Source: Shimia aestuarii
GTDB taxonomy: Bacteria > Pseudomonadota > Alphaproteobacteria > Rhodobacterales > Rhodobacteraceae
Direction: 5' to 3'
Assembly (NCBI RefSeq): GCF_900114635.1
Contig: NZ_FOTQ01000002.1
Coordinates: 1-64,000 of the forward strand
Length of the DNA: 64,000 nucleotides
Positions 10,319 through 18,451 of the stretch are shown piece by piece. Positions within the stretch are counted from its first letter, which is position 1. Every line of letters begins with the position of its first letter. The position numbers and the translations under genes were made by a program. The notes below the pieces were generated by a model that searched no databases, was not told where the DNA came from, and saw nothing but the letters and a program-made list of their open reading frames with translations.

Positions 10319-11472
10319 GCGACGCGATCCTCGTTCTCAACTCCGGAAGTTCATCCATCAAATACGCGCTTTACGGCGCTTCGCCCGACCTTCCCCGCCT
10401 GCTGCATGGCCAGATCGACCGCATCGGCCTTGGGCCGGAACATGCCTGCGACGGGGTGGACACGCCCCTGCCCCTGCCGGGCGACGCCACCCATGCAGAC
10501 ATTCTCGACTGGTTGCTGGCCCACCTTCAACAAGAACACGGCGCGCTCTCGATCATCGCGGCGGGCCATCGCGTGGTCCATGGCGGACGCGATTTCGCCG
10601 AACCGGCCCAGATCACCGAAGACGCGATCGCCCGGATGGAACGCTTGGCGCCCCTTGCCCCCGCCCATCAACCGCACAACCTTGCCGGCATCGCCGCCGT
10701 GGCCCGCCGCTGGCCACAGGTTCCACAGGTTGCCTGTTTTGACACCGCCTTTCACCGCACCCAGTCGCGGATTGCCCAACTCTTTGCGATTCCACGGCAA
10801 TTCAGCGACGATGGCGTTTTGCGCTATGGCTTTCACGGGCTCAGTTATCACTATATCTCGACCCGCCTGCCCGACGTTCTGGACAAGCCCGATGGCAAGG
10901 TGATCGTGGCGCATCTGGGCAATGGCGCCTCGATGTGCGCCATGGAAAACCGCCAGAGCGCTGCCACCACCATGGGTTTCACCGCGCTGGATGGGCTGGT
11001 GATGGGGCGGCGCTGTGGCGAGCTTGATCCCGGCGTGATCTTTCACATGCTGCGCGACCGCGGCATGACCGTTGCCGAGGTCGAAGACATGCTGGGCTCG
11101 GACTCGGGCCTCATGGGTGTCTCGGGGATCAGCTCGGACATGCGCGACCTTCTCGCCTCCGACGCCCCCGCCGCCAGCGAGGCGATCGACCTTTTTGTCT
11201 ACCAGGCCTGCAAGAAGATCGGCGCCCTTGCCGCCACGCTAGGCGGGCTGGACGCGCTCGTCTTTACCGGCGGCATCGGTGAAAACAGCGCCCAGATCCG
11301 GGCCCGTATCCTTGAGGGCTGCGCTTGGCTTGGTGCCACGATGGACGCAGGCGCCAACGCCGCAAATGCGTCCCGGATCACCACCCCCGACAGCCGCCTT
11401 GCCGCGCATGTGATCCCGACCGACGAAGAGGGTATCATCGCCGTTGAAACCCGAAAACTGCTCCGCAATTAG
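10315..11472 (+). CDS. ackA: acetate kinase
   Basis: Makes acetate and ATP from acetyl phosphate and ADP (reversible), in the cytoplasm, together with the phosphate acyltransferase just upstream. The 385 residues contain the family signatures: LNSGSSSIKYAL at the N-terminus, GHRVVHGG near 83, FDTAFH near 142, AHLGNGASMCA near 197, the GFTALDGLVMGRRCG loop and FTGGIGENS near 318. The GTG start at 10315 overlaps the preceding stop codon by four bases (GTGA), which points to translational coupling. Together with acs it gives the cell both a high- and a low-affinity acetate route. Confidence 0.96.
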   Translation: MSDAILVLNSGSSSIKYALYGASPDLPRLLHGQIDRIGLGPEHACDGVDTPLPLPGDATHADILDWLLAHLQQEHGALSIIAAGHRVVHGGRDFAEPAQITEDAIARMERLAPLAPAHQPHNLAGIAAVARRWPQVPQVACFDTAFHRTQSRIAQLFAIPRQFSDDGVLRYGFHGLSYHYISTRLPDVLDKPDGKVIVAHLGNGASMCAMENRQSAATTMGFTALDGLVMGRRCGELDPGVIFHMLRDRGMTVAEVEDMLGSDSGLMGVSGISSDMRDLLASDAPAASEAIDLFVYQACKKIGALAATLGGLDALVFTGGIGENSAQIRARILEGCAWLGATMDAGANAANASRITTPDSRLAAHVIPTDEEGIIAVETRKLLRN

Positions 11473-11523
11473 GTGCCCCGACGGCAAGTCCTTACTTGCA
11501 AGTTACATTTTCAGGTGCTTCCC

Positions 11524-11552
11524 TTTCCCGAACACCTACGCATTCGGGGAAA
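11524..11552 (+). promoter_or_regulatory. hairpin covering the ribosome site of the stress-protein gene
   Basis: TTTCCCGAA (11524-11532) can pair with TTCGGGGAAA (11543-11552), with one bulged G. The right arm is the purine-rich GGGGAAA that would act as ribosome site for the ATG at 11557. It could also act as a weak end signal for ackA. A perfect 10-bp palindrome ACTTGCAAGT lies upstream at 11494-11503. Confidence 0.4.
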
Positions 11553-11556
11553 ACTG

Positions 11557-12372
11557 ATGAGCATCAAGAACATATTGGTCGCCTATGGCGGCGAGTCCAC
11601 GCGCAGCGCCGCACTCAAATACGCCATCAACGTCACCAAGTATCACGACGGATTTTTGACGGGTGTCGTGCGCCACGGCACTCCCGCCATTCAGCGCCGC
11701 TTTGCCGGCCAGGTTCCGCCGGACGTCATGGAGATGTTCGCCAAGGCCGATGCCGACCGCATGGCCGAAATCAACGAAGTCTTCACCACAAAGGCAGCCC
11801 TGGCCGGGCTTGAGGCGCGGGTTGATTTCATCGGCCTGGAAGCCGCCGACGGACAGTCGCTCTCGGCCTTTGCCCGCCATTTCGACCTGATCGTGACGGC
11901 CATCGCCCCCGAAACCGGCGAAGAGCACCTCGCTGCGGACCCGGATTCGCTTACGCTTTATTCGGGGCGCCCGGTTCTCGCCGTGCCGGACGCATTCGAG
12001 GCCAAGAAACTCTCCGATCACGCGCTGATCGCCTGGGACGGCAAACGCTGCGCTGCACGCGCCCTTGGTGATGCGATGGACGTGCTCGAAGACAAGGCCC
12101 GCGTCAGCGTCCTTGAGGTGGGCAAGGAAGAGGTGCCGGGCACCGACATCCTGCTGCGCAACCTCAAGCGCCACGGCATCGACGCCGAACTCGTCCGCCG
12201 CCCCCGTCATCGCTCGATTGCGCAGACGGTTCTGGAAACCACAGAAGAGGTCGGCGCCCAGTTGATCGTCATGGGCGCATTTGAACATTCGCGTTTCCAG
12301 CACAACCTGATTGGTGGTGTGACCACAGACGTAATGGCACAATCCAAGGTGCCGGTGTTCTTGTCGCACTGA
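11557..12372 (+). CDS. tandem universal stress protein (UspA family)
   Basis: A 271-residue cytoplasmic protein made of two Usp folds: the first (about 1-145) begins MSIKNILVAYGG, the second (about 150-271) holds ALIAWDGKRCAARAL and ends with the Usp signature LIVMGAFEHSRFQ, then a Gly/Thr-rich segment and VPVFLSH. The second half has the better-kept nucleotide-binding signature. Usp proteins bind ATP or AMP and help survival under starvation or energy stress; the exact target is unknown. It follows ackA after 84 bases, fitting a link to acetate overflow. Start chosen at the ATG with the GGGGAAA site; the open frame upstream is not Usp-like. Confidence 0.9.
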   Translation: MSIKNILVAYGGESTRSAALKYAINVTKYHDGFLTGVVRHGTPAIQRRFAGQVPPDVMEMFAKADADRMAEINEVFTTKAALAGLEARVDFIGLEAADGQSLSAFARHFDLIVTAIAPETGEEHLAADPDSLTLYSGRPVLAVPDAFEAKKLSDHALIAWDGKRCAARALGDAMDVLEDKARVSVLEVGKEEVPGTDILLRNLKRHGIDAELVRRPRHRSIAQTVLETTEEVGAQLIVMGAFEHSRFQHNLIGGVTTDVMAQSKVPVFLSH

Positions 12373-12381
12373 CCGGAAAGC

Positions 12382-12433
12382 CGACACCGACACGATACCG
12401 ATAGAATACCGACGTCTTACCGACGTCGGTATT
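12382..12433 (+). repeat. four-copy 11-bp iterated repeat with terminal inverted copy (locus 1)
   Basis: The pentamer ACCGA occurs at 12386, 12397, 12408 and 12419, exactly 11 bases apart, in units close to AATACCGACGT. The last unit is followed by the inverted form ACGTCGGTATT (12423-12433), which pairs perfectly with 12405-12415 to give an 11-bp hairpin followed by TTTT. It lies between two converging genes. The same four-fold array is found at 43428-43480. Confidence 0.8.
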
Positions 12434-12435
12434 TT
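12405..12435 (+). terminator. hairpin terminator between stress-protein and dehalogenase genes
   Basis: An 11-bp perfect stem (12405-12415 with 12423-12433) and 7-base loop, followed by a short T run at 12432-12435. On the other strand the stem is not followed by a long T run, so it mainly serves the + strand gene. It is built from the last two units of the 11-bp repeat. Confidence 0.6.
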
Positions 12436-12440
12436 CGTGT

Positions 12441-15400
12441 TCAAAGGTCGATTTCGATCACCCCGCCCGGTTCCGCTGCACGGCTCTGGCAAAGGATAAT
12501 CGCGCTTTCCCGCTGTTTCTTTGACAACACGAAATCGCGGTGCTCAACCTCGCCTGACACCAGCCCGCACTTGCAGACACCACAAATCCCGTCCGCGCAT
12601 TTCACATCCACGTGGATGCCGTTCTCCGCCAAGATATCCGTTGCAATTTTATCTTCAGGAACAACAAGTTCCCGACCATCCTTCAGCCGAATCTTGAAAT
12701 CATGATTCTCATAGTCGGGCTGTTCCGGGACGCTGAAATACTCCAGATGCCGCGCCTCTTCGGGAAAGCCCTGCCGCTCGGCTGCCGCCATCACACCGTC
12801 CATGAAACGGTCCGGGCCACAGGTATAGACATGCCATCCCGCCCTGTACCCGCTCAGAACCTGATCAAGATCGGCGCGCGTGCCTTTGTCGGAGAAGTGC
12901 AGATACACTTTATCTTTCCACGACATCTCTTTGAGATCATTTAGATATCCGGCGCCATCTTCCCGGCTGGCCGAATAGTGTAACTCGAAATCCTTGCCCA
13001 GATCATGCAGTCGATGAGCAAAGGCGATCATCGGCGTGATCCCGATCCCACCCCCCATCAGAAAGGTCTTTGTCGCACTTTCCTCCAGCTCGAAATGGTT
13101 GATCGGTTTGCTTACGAAAACTTTACGACCTTCGTTGAAAATCCGGTGCATCAACAGCGACCCGCCGCGCCCCTCGTCCTCGCGCAGCACCCCGATCTGG
13201 TATGTGCTGCGGTCCTTGGGATCGCCCGACATCGAGTACTGACGCAGGAATTCCGGCGCCACCAGCACGTCCAGATGCGCCCCCGCCGTCCATTCCGGCA
13301 GCGGCGTCCCGTCCAGCGAAGAAAACTCGTACTTGGTCACATCCGCGGTCATCTTCTCGACCTTGGAAAGCGTCACCCGCACCACCGGCGCATCTCCGGC
13401 CACTGCATAACGATGCACAACAGTCATGTCGCCAGCGGCAATCCGGCGTTTGTATTCTTCGGCGGAAACCATTGATTCATAAGCTTGAATCCCGGCCTCG
13501 CGATCCATCGGGAACGGGTATGGCCACGGATGCGGCGCGATCGGCGCCGGGTAAGCGGCCAGCGTCTGATCCTCGTATTTCAAGTCCAGATCGGTCTGCA
13601 ACCCACGACGGTTCACCTCATGCTCGGTCGGGTGATACCCCCCGTCCGCCCCCAGTTCGAGGTCCCACCACCATTTCTTGACCTGGTTGAGCCCGCCATT
13701 GCCCACCATGTCATCCAGCTTGGCCAAGGGGCGCGCCAATGACGGCATATGCGAGGCCGCCCAGCGGAACGGCGCCTCGGCAAACAGCCCCTCTAGGTTC
13801 CACGGACAGGTTTTCATACACCGCCCACACATCGCCCCGCCTTGGGTCGTGATCCGATAGGTGGCGCATTTCTGGCTGTCGGATTTCCAGATTTCATAGC
13901 CGTTGAACATCAGCTTCGGCCCGGCAGTGATCGCCCCGCTCGGACATTCCCGCGCGCATTTGTTGCAGTTCTCACAGAAGTTTTGCAGCCCGAAATCAAT
14001 GGGTTGGTCATGGTCCATCGGCATATCCGTGGTCACAACCCCAGATTTCAGTCGTGGCCCCAGATAGGGGTTCAGGATTACTTCACCAATCCGGCTCACC
14101 TCGCCCAATCCACTCAAAAGCAACAAGGGCGGCTGCAACACCTCCCCGTCCATGACGGTATGCGCCTTGGCCTTGTAGCCAAGGTTGCGGATCTGCTGCG
14201 CGATCACCCCCCCAAGCAGCGAAAACCGCAGATAGGCCCGCATCGACTGCGCCACGGAGATCCAGTCATCCCCGCTGGCGCCTTCCATGGTCTCATAGCC
14301 CTGGTCCACGATCATGCTGATCGCCTGGTCATGGGGCGGCGTGATCTCTTCGCCAGTGGCGTCATGGCTGTACCAAGCCCAATCCGGGCACCGGCTGAGC
14401 CCGACGGCATCCACTCCCAGAAAATAGGTCGCCGCTTTGAGGTTCGCCGCGTTACGCACTGAATCCGTTGGTTTTTTGACGTTGGCGCTCTCACCGTCCT
14501 GCAACAGGACAAAGGCCCCAAGCGCCCGCCTCTGGGCGAAACTCGGCGCTGCCTTGCGGGCGTAATACCCGCCTTTGGCATTGTCCTGAAGGGTCTTGCC
14601 CATGTCGCCAAACTGCGCTCGGGCGAACATATCCGCCCGCTTCGGCACCCGCGCCACACGCGCCTCGTCAATATAGGTGGTCGGGTCCTCCACCCGCTTC
14701 AGCCGCTCAAAGGGATGCGCGCCCATGGCATAGTCGCGATTGCGGAACGGGTCATGGTTCAACGCCGATTTGGCAAAGCCCTTGCCGAGCCACCACGCCG
14801 GCCCTTGCGTGCGAAACCACGGTTGCTCTGCCATTGGCTTCAGAGGCGCATCATGCGCCAGTGCCATGTCCGTCGTCACCACAGCCAGCCCGTACCGCCG
14901 CCCCAGCCAGGGCGCCACCAGCGCGTCGCCTTCGACGCTGAGCAATCCTGCTGCTACGCCAAGCCGCCCCAGATCCACATCGCTCGACGTGGCGGTATGC
15001 GCCTTAGCATTGAACCCTAAGAGCCTGATATAATTGGCGATCACCACGGCCGTTTCCGTGGCCCGCAAACAGGCCCGATGATCCTGTGCATCCAGAATCC
15101 AGTCGCTGCCCGGCTCTCCACGCTCGGGGTCGCGCCAATGTTCGACGAGGAACACGATGCTGTTGTTCTGCCCCTCGATGCCCGAAGGCGGTGCCTCCAT
15201 ACTGTCCTTCAGATCGGCCATGATTACGTCGATTCCGCTGGCCAGCGTCTTGGTCTGGCGCGTCTTGAGCGCGTCGGCCAACCGATCAATATCTGGGTTG
15301 CGGCGGGGCGTTTCCAACAGCGCGACAGGCGGCACGGGCCCAACACCCACCATCGACGTGTCGTTAAAATAGCCAAATGCTTTCAGATGGTTGGCGCGTT

Positions 15401-15647
15401 CCACAGGATCGGACGGCACGCCGGATTTAACCGGATTAACCAGCCCGTCCCGGATGGCATCCATCATCGCCTGAAACTCGCCCATGGCGTTGACGATGCT
15501 TTCGGGATGTTCGGGACGATGAAAGCTCAACGGCGCATCAAAAGGGGACGCCGCGAGGTCTGGCAATGCCCCCCGCGCCAAGCGTTCAAGCGGATACGGC
15601 CCCATATGCACGGGCCGCGCCTTGTCCGAGAAAAACCTTAACCCCAT
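12441..15647 (-). CDS. self-sufficient catabolic reductive dehalogenase (RdhA-FAD/NAD(P)H-ferredoxin fusion)
   Basis: 1068 residues. Domains in order: a degenerate RdhA-like repeat (about 140-290), the active cobalamin-type RdhA half (about 400-550), two ferredoxin-like [4Fe-4S] sites (C558, C561, C564, C568 and C594, C607, C610, C614), an FAD domain (RQYSMSG at 802-808), an NAD(P)H domain (GGGIGITPM at 865-873, CGPDRFMDG from 943) and a plant-type [2Fe-2S] domain (C1017, C1022, C1025, C1053). This is the layout of BhbA and NpRdhA, which remove halogens from hydroxybenzoates using NADPH. S468, Y472, K534 and R598 match, by memory, NpRdhA S422, Y426, K488 and R552 with one constant offset of 46. 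No Tat signal and no rdhB anchor gene, so cytoplasmic. ATG has a GGGGAGGGG site. Last gene of the operon; substrate inferred only. Confidence 0.93.
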   Translation of the reverse strand: MGLRFFSDKARPVHMGPYPLERLARGALPDLAASPFDAPLSFHRPEHPESIVNAMGEFQAMMDAIRDGLVNPVKSGVPSDPVERANHLKAFGYFNDTSMVGVGPVPPVALLETPRRNPDIDRLADALKTRQTKTLASGIDVIMADLKDSMEAPPSGIEGQNNSIVFLVEHWRDPERGEPGSDWILDAQDHRACLRATETAVVIANYIRLLGFNAKAHTATSSDVDLGRLGVAAGLLSVEGDALVAPWLGRRYGLAVVTTDMALAHDAPLKPMAEQPWFRTQGPAWWLGKGFAKSALNHDPFRNRDYAMGAHPFERLKRVEDPTTYIDEARVARVPKRADMFARAQFGDMGKTLQDNAKGGYYARKAAPSFAQRRALGAFVLLQDGESANVKKPTDSVRNAANLKAATYFLGVDAVGLSRCPDWAWYSHDATGEEITPPHDQAISMIVDQGYETMEGASGDDWISVAQSMRAYLRFSLLGGVIAQQIRNLGYKAKAHTVMDGEVLQPPLLLLSGLGEVSRIGEVILNPYLGPRLKSGVVTTDMPMDHDQPIDFGLQNFCENCNKCARECPSGAITAGPKLMFNGYEIWKSDSQKCATYRITTQGGAMCGRCMKTCPWNLEGLFAEAPFRWAASHMPSLARPLAKLDDMVGNGGLNQVKKWWWDLELGADGGYHPTEHEVNRRGLQTDLDLKYEDQTLAAYPAPIAPHPWPYPFPMDREAGIQAYESMVSAEEYKRRIAAGDMTVVHRYAVAGDAPVVRVTLSKVEKMTADVTKYEFSSLDGTPLPEWTAGAHLDVLVAPEFLRQYSMSGDPKDRSTYQIGVLREDEGRGGSLLMHRIFNEGRKVFVSKPINHFELEESATKTFLMGGGIGITPMIAFAHRLHDLGKDFELHYSASREDGAGYLNDLKEMSWKDKVYLHFSDKGTRADLDQVLSGYRAGWHVYTCGPDRFMDGVMAAAERQGFPEEARHLEYFSVPEQPDYENHDFKIRLKDGRELVVPEDKIATDILAENGIHVDVKCADGICGVCKCGLVSGEVEHRDFVLSKKQRESAIILCQSRAAEPGGVIEIDL

Positions 15648-15680
15648 GTGCCCCTCCCCGTTTTGCCGCCATGATGCAGC

Positions 15681-15694
15681 CTTAACAGGTTAAG
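15681..15694. promoter_or_regulatory. perfect palindrome upstream of the dehalogenase gene
   Basis: CTTAAC-AG-GTTAAG, a perfect 6-2-6 dyad, is centred in the 59-base gap between the amidohydrolase stop and the dehalogenase start, 34 bases before the ATG at 15647. A candidate binding site for a regulator giving the dehalogenase its own control; no motif match is claimed. Confidence 0.45.
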
Positions 15695-15706
15695 CACAAG
15701 AGCCGC

Positions 15707-16576
15707 CTAGAACCCCAGAAGCCGGGCCGCGTTGCCCTTGATGATGTCGGGGCGGATCTCGTCCTTGATGTTGATCTTTTCGAAATCACTCAGCCAGCGT
15801 TCCGGCGTGATCATCGGCCAGTCCGAGCCAAAAAGCACCTTCTTGCGCAGGATCGAGTTGCAGTAACGTACAAGAATCTCAGGGAAATACTTGGGCGACC
15901 AGCCTGAGAGATCGATATAGACATTGGGCTTGTGCTGGGCCACGGCCAACGCCTCTTCCTGCCAGGGAAAGCTGGGATGGGCGAGAATGATCTTGAGGTC
16001 CGGGAAATCCACGGCCACGTCATCCATGTACATCGGGTTCGAGTATTTGAGCCGCATCCCGTTGCCCCCGGGCATGCCCGAACCGACACCCGTTTGCCCG
16101 GTATGGAACAGGGCAATGCCGCCCTCGTCCTGAATGGCTTCGTAAAGCGCATAAGCCATGCGATCGTTGGGATAAAACCCCTGCATCGTGGGATGGAACT
16201 TGAACCCCTTGATGCCGAATTCCCGCATCAGCCGCCGCGCCTCGCGCACACCCATTTTGCCTTTCCAAGGGTCGATCGACGCAAAGGGGATCAGCACGTC
16301 GTCATTTTCCGCGGCCAGTTCCGCCACCTCTTCATTGGCATAGCGGCGATAGCCGGTCTCGCGCTCGGCATCGACGGGAAAGATCACGGCAGCGATGTTC
16401 TGTTCGCGGTAATGCTGGGCGGTTTCCGGCACCGTGGGCGGATGTTTCCAGGGGGCCCCGAAATAGGACGCCATGGTGGACTGCAGATCGTCATAGCCGT
16501 CGTCAGGATGACAGCCACAGGGCTCTTCTGCATGGGTGTGAATGTCGATCGCGCGGACCTTGGTGATGTCGACCAT
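15707..16576 (-). CDS. amidohydrolase family 2 (ACMSD-like metal hydrolase/decarboxylase)
   Basis: 289 residues with a TIM-barrel amidohydrolase pattern: metal-binding HTH in AIDIHTHAEEPCG near the N-terminus, KFHPTMQGF in the middle, LAHPSFPWQEEA and FGSDWPM (metal-binding Asp) towards the end. Relatives hydrolyse or decarboxylate aromatic acids and lactones, for example ACMS decarboxylase and resorcylate decarboxylases. In this operon it lies between the aryl-CoA ligase and the reductive dehalogenase, so it probably acts on an intermediate of aromatic breakdown; the reaction is not known. Start: the ATG at 16576 has an AAGGAAA site; an in-frame extension to 16606 is possible but less likely. 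Confidence 0.88.
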   Translation of the reverse strand: MVDITKVRAIDIHTHAEEPCGCHPDDGYDDLQSTMASYFGAPWKHPPTVPETAQHYREQNIAAVIFPVDAERETGYRRYANEEVAELAAENDDVLIPFASIDPWKGKMGVREARRLMREFGIKGFKFHPTMQGFYPNDRMAYALYEAIQDEGGIALFHTGQTGVGSGMPGGNGMRLKYSNPMYMDDVAVDFPDLKIILAHPSFPWQEEALAVAQHKPNVYIDLSGWSPKYFPEILVRYCNSILRKKVLFGSDWPMITPERWLSDFEKINIKDEIRPDIIKGNAARLLGF

Positions 16577-16633
16577 GTTTTCTTTCCTTGTCACTTGCGT
16601 AGGCACCCGTCCGATCAGACAGGCAGCCTCGCC

Positions 16634-18451
16634 TCAAATGCGCACAACGGCCGCGTCCTCGGCGGCGTAAAGCCGGTCCAAGAGCGCCTTGCGACGCTCT
16701 AGAATGCGGCGGTAATTCAGATTGCCCTTGGCAGTCATTTCGCTCTCGGCCATCGAGGCCGGTTCGGCCAACACGATTGCACGGGCGACACGGCTCGAAC
16801 TGCCCGACACTTCGCGGTCCCGCGCCGCCAGACGCCGCCGGATTTCACCCAGCAGCAAAGCATCGGACAGCGCACCATCCGCCTCGGCCATGTCAAAGCC
16901 TTCGGCTTCCAGCTCGGCCAAATTGGGGAAAACCATCACGCCGATCTCGTCACGATCCGCCCCCGTGATCACCAGTTCGGCCGCCAACGGCGCAAGGCAG
17001 GTCAGCATGTCCAGCCGCAATTGTGCGGCGCGCACCCATGTGCCGGTCGACAGTTTGAAGTCTTCCGAAATACGTCCGTCAAACCGCATCCCCCGCGCAG
17101 GATCGTTCCGATCGACAAAGCGCATCGCGTCTCCGGTCAGGAAAAACCCCTCTTCATCAAAGGCTTCCTGCGTCTTCTCAATGTTGCGAAAGTAACCGGG
17201 CATCACGTTTGGCCCCCTAACCCGCACTTCACAGCGCATCTCGTCATCCGGTACCAGTTTGAGCGTGACCCCCGTCATCGGCACACCCACAACGCCCGAT
17301 CGTTCGGTCGGCTCATGCTGGATCATGGTCGCCGGGGCGGTCTCGGTCAGACCCCAGGACGAGGTCATCAACGGCACATCCCCCCGCACCTCACGCGCCA
17401 TGGCTTGCAACCCGTCCCAGATATCCTGCGGCAGCGACGCGCCGGCATAAAAGATCATGTCGAGGTCTTCGAAATAGCGCTGGCGCAGCCCCGCGTCGCC
17501 CTCCAGCGCCTTAAGCAAGAGGCCGAACCCAACCGGCACGTTGAAACTCAGCGTTCCGGTTTTCAGGCGCAGGTTCTCGACCGTGCGCTCAAACAAGCCC
17601 TTCACTGGCTTGCCTTCGTCGATATAAAGCGCGCCACCATTGGCCAGCATCATGTTGAAATTATGCGATCCGCCAAAGACATGGTTCCACGGCAGCCAGT
17701 CCACGATCACCGGCGGGCGCGCCTTGAGAAAGGGCAGCGCATCGGCGATCATCGCCTGATTGGCGCACATCATGCCATGTGTGGTCATCACCCCCTTGGG
17801 GGCCGAGGTTGACCCGCTGGTCATCAGGATCTTGACCACGCTCTCGGGCCTCAGCGCGTCAAACGCCCCGTCCACATCAACGCCGCGATCCCCCCGCAGC
17901 AAGTCATCAAAAGCCGTGACACCGGGCCGTCCATGGGTGCGGCTGGCAACGATGTCGATCCCCTCGAACGCGTCCAGCGCCAGCGCCTCGCCATATTGGT
18001 CCGCATCGACTATATAGGCCATCTTCGGGCGGATCAGCTCAATCGCATGACGCAACCGGCCATGCGCGCCGTGGATCAGCGAGTATTGTTCGGCCACGGG
18101 TACCGTCGGAATGCCTGCATACTGCCCAGCCAGCGACAGCAACCCGTGATCCACACCGTTGCCCGACAGGATCAGGATCGGTGTCTCGGCATTCAACCCC
18201 CGCGCCAACAGCGCCTCGGCAATCGCGCGCACCTTGTCGAGCACGGCGCCATAGCGCTCCTCGCGCCAGCCTGCGCCGCTGCGTTCGGCAAGAAAGACAC
18301 GCTCGGGCGCTTCCTTCGCCCAGAGATGCAGCCAGTCTCCCGTCCGGCGCACGCTGTCCCCCATGTCATATCCCGACCGGTAGAGCATCGTCCCGTCGTC
18401 CCGGGTCTCCAGCGTGACCCTGTGGGGCTGGTATTTCGACAGCTCAGCCAT
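16634..18451 (-). CDS. feruloyl-CoA-synthase-like acyl-CoA ligase
   Basis: 605 residues of the ANL adenylating family, closest by eye to feruloyl-CoA synthases, which activate hydroxycinnamic acids with ATP and CoA. The AMP motif MTSGSTSAPKGVMTTH is near 190-205, WLPWNHVFGGSHN follows at about 230, SSWGLTETAPAT near 350, and a C-terminal GNLNYRRILERR carries the catalytic lysine region (TAKGNLN). The start at 18451 has the strong site GGAGGAGA and overlaps the marR stop by 8 bases, so the genes are coupled. Neighbours (crotonase, MarR) match known ferulate/coumarate operons; the presence of a dehalogenase suggests a halogenated ring as substrate, which is inference. Confidence 0.9.
   Translation of the reverse strand: MAELSKYQPHRVTLETRDDGTMLYRSGYDMGDSVRRTGDWLHLWAKEAPERVFLAERSGAGWREERYGAVLDKVRAIAEALLARGLNAETPILILSGNGVDHGLLSLAGQYAGIPTVPVAEQYSLIHGAHGRLRHAIELIRPKMAYIVDADQYGEALALDAFEGIDIVASRTHGRPGVTAFDDLLRGDRGVDVDGAFDALRPESVVKILMTSGSTSAPKGVMTTHGMMCANQAMIADALPFLKARPPVIVDWLPWNHVFGGSHNFNMMLANGGALYIDEGKPVKGLFERTVENLRLKTGTLSFNVPVGFGLLLKALEGDAGLRQRYFEDLDMIFYAGASLPQDIWDGLQAMAREVRGDVPLMTSSWGLTETAPATMIQHEPTERSGVVGVPMTGVTLKLVPDDEMRCEVRVRGPNVMPGYFRNIEKTQEAFDEEGFFLTGDAMRFVDRNDPARGMRFDGRISEDFKLSTGTWVRAAQLRLDMLTCLAPLAAELVITGADRDEIGVMVFPNLAELEAEGFDMAEADGALSDALLLGEIRRRLAARDREVSGSSSRVARAIVLAEPASMAESEMTAKGNLNYRRILERRKALLDRLYAAEDAAVVRI

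Noticed and set aside
12382-12433. 11-bp repeats as a plasmid-type replication origin (iterons)
   Set aside because: No replication initiator gene nearby, a second identical array exists elsewhere, and flanking genes are chromosomal.
15648-15706. Cobalamin riboswitch upstream of the dehalogenase
   Set aside because: The gap is only 59 bases, far too short for a B12 riboswitch, and has no B12-box-like sequence.
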